Assembly (NCBI GenBank): GCA_037446575.1
Contig: JBBIII010000104.1
Coordinates: 1-6,794 of the forward strand
Direction: 5' to 3'
From: JBBIII01 sp037446575
GTDB taxonomy: Bacteria; Bacteroidota; Ignavibacteria; UBA10030
Length of the DNA: 6,794 nucleotides
In this document: piece after piece, positions 6,609 to 6,794 of the stretch
Layout of the letters: each line of letters begins with the position of its first letter
Numbering within the stretch: the stretch's first letter is position 1
Program-made: the position numbers and the translations under genes
Notes under the pieces: generated by a model
What the model was told of the DNA's origin: nothing
Database searches by the model: none
What the model saw: the letters and a program-made list of their open reading frames with translations, nothing else

Positions 6609-6776
6609 TTAGTGGAAAGAATGTCCGCCTCTTATATGACCCGCAGTTATGCTTGTTATCATTCGTTGACGCTTGGTATTAACATTCTTAATGTTAGTTT
6701 TCATTTTACCAAGTTTTCGAGAGAATACTTTGCTAGTTTTTAATTCCTTTTGAAGAGGGACATTTGTTGACTTCAT
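6609..6776 (-). CDS. Small basic peptide of unknown function (55 aa) with Gly/His-rich C-terminus
   Basis: An open frame of 55 codons runs from ATG (6776-6774) to TAA (6611-6609). I do not recognise the product. It begins MKSTNVPLQKELK and ends ITAGHIRGGHSFH. It has 9 Lys, 4 Arg and one Glu, no Cys or Trp, and no hydrophobic stretch long enough for a signal peptide or membrane helix. The evidence that it is a real gene is the signals around it: AAGGAGG at 6788-6782, the strongest ribosome site in the window, stands five bases before the ATG, and an intrinsic terminator follows 32 bp after the stop. The charged N-terminal part and the short distinct tail (GHIRGGHSFH) would suit a precursor of a ribosomally made modified peptide; an RNA- or ribosome-binding small protein is equally possible. 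Any modifying or partner genes would lie beyond the right edge. Confidence 0.75.
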   Translation of the reverse strand: MKSTNVPLQKELKTSKVFSRKLGKMKTNIKNVNTKRQRMITSITAGHIRGGHSFH

Positions 6777-6781
6777 AAGTT

Positions 6782-6788
6782 CCTCCTT
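6782..6788 (-). promoter_or_regulatory. Strong Shine-Dalgarno site (AAGGAGG) of the small peptide gene
   Basis: AAGGAGG matches the full anti-Shine-Dalgarno complement with a five-base spacer to the ATG. The other genes in the window have weak or no such sites, which suggests that this small gene is translated strongly. The window ends six bases upstream, so its promoter is not visible. Confidence 0.8.
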
Positions 6789-6794
6789 ATAATA

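Noticed and set aside
6621..6743. A 40-codon plus-strand open frame (ATG 6621, TAA 6741) opposite the small peptide gene
   Set aside because: It has no ribosome site, and it is the exact antisense frame of the minus-strand gene, which has a strong ribosome site and a terminator. It is best read as a shadow.

Overview
The window is low-GC bacterial DNA with closely packed genes. The organism is most likely from the Bacteroidota/Ignavibacteriota side of the tree. That inference rests on weak or absent Shine-Dalgarno sites in front of most genes, a perfect TAnnTTTG-type -7 box, a loose Bacteroidota-style lipobox, an RsbU-like phosphatase with a membrane N-terminus, and a CCTCTGTGGT-type dispersed intergenic repeat. 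No 16S or other marker gene is present, so this placement is an inference.

Layout: (1) A 7-bp tandem repeat at the left edge (1-38). (2) A fused-subunit class I fumarate hydratase with an unusual lysine/arginine-rich N-terminal tail (62-1693). (3) A 101-bp intergenic region with an A/T-only inverted repeat and a CCTCTGTGG-type palindromic repeat that carries a promoter-like box. (4) A co-directional plus-strand run: a YbaK/EbsC-family aminoacyl-tRNA deacylase (1795-2289), 11 bp later an MgtC/DUF4010 multi-pass membrane protein (2301-3542), then a trypsin-like lipoprotein protease (3578-4648) and a SpoIIE/PP2C phosphatase (4714-5841). (5) Convergent to these on the minus strand, a NodB-type polysaccharide deacetylase (5857-6546). 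(6) Upstream of the deacetylase on the same strand, a 55-codon gene for a very basic peptide (6609-6776). It has the best Shine-Dalgarno site in the window and is followed by an intrinsic terminator.

The plus-strand genes look like ordinary housekeeping, envelope and signalling functions, with only ybaK-DUF4010 convincingly an operon. The least explained part is the right end. There the small basic peptide, ending in a Gly/His-rich tail, is separated from the deacetylase by a terminator hairpin. The 3' arm of that hairpin also holds the only Shine-Dalgarno-like sequence of the deacetylase, an attenuator-like arrangement. I see no CRISPR array, tRNA, rRNA, transposase or phage gene.
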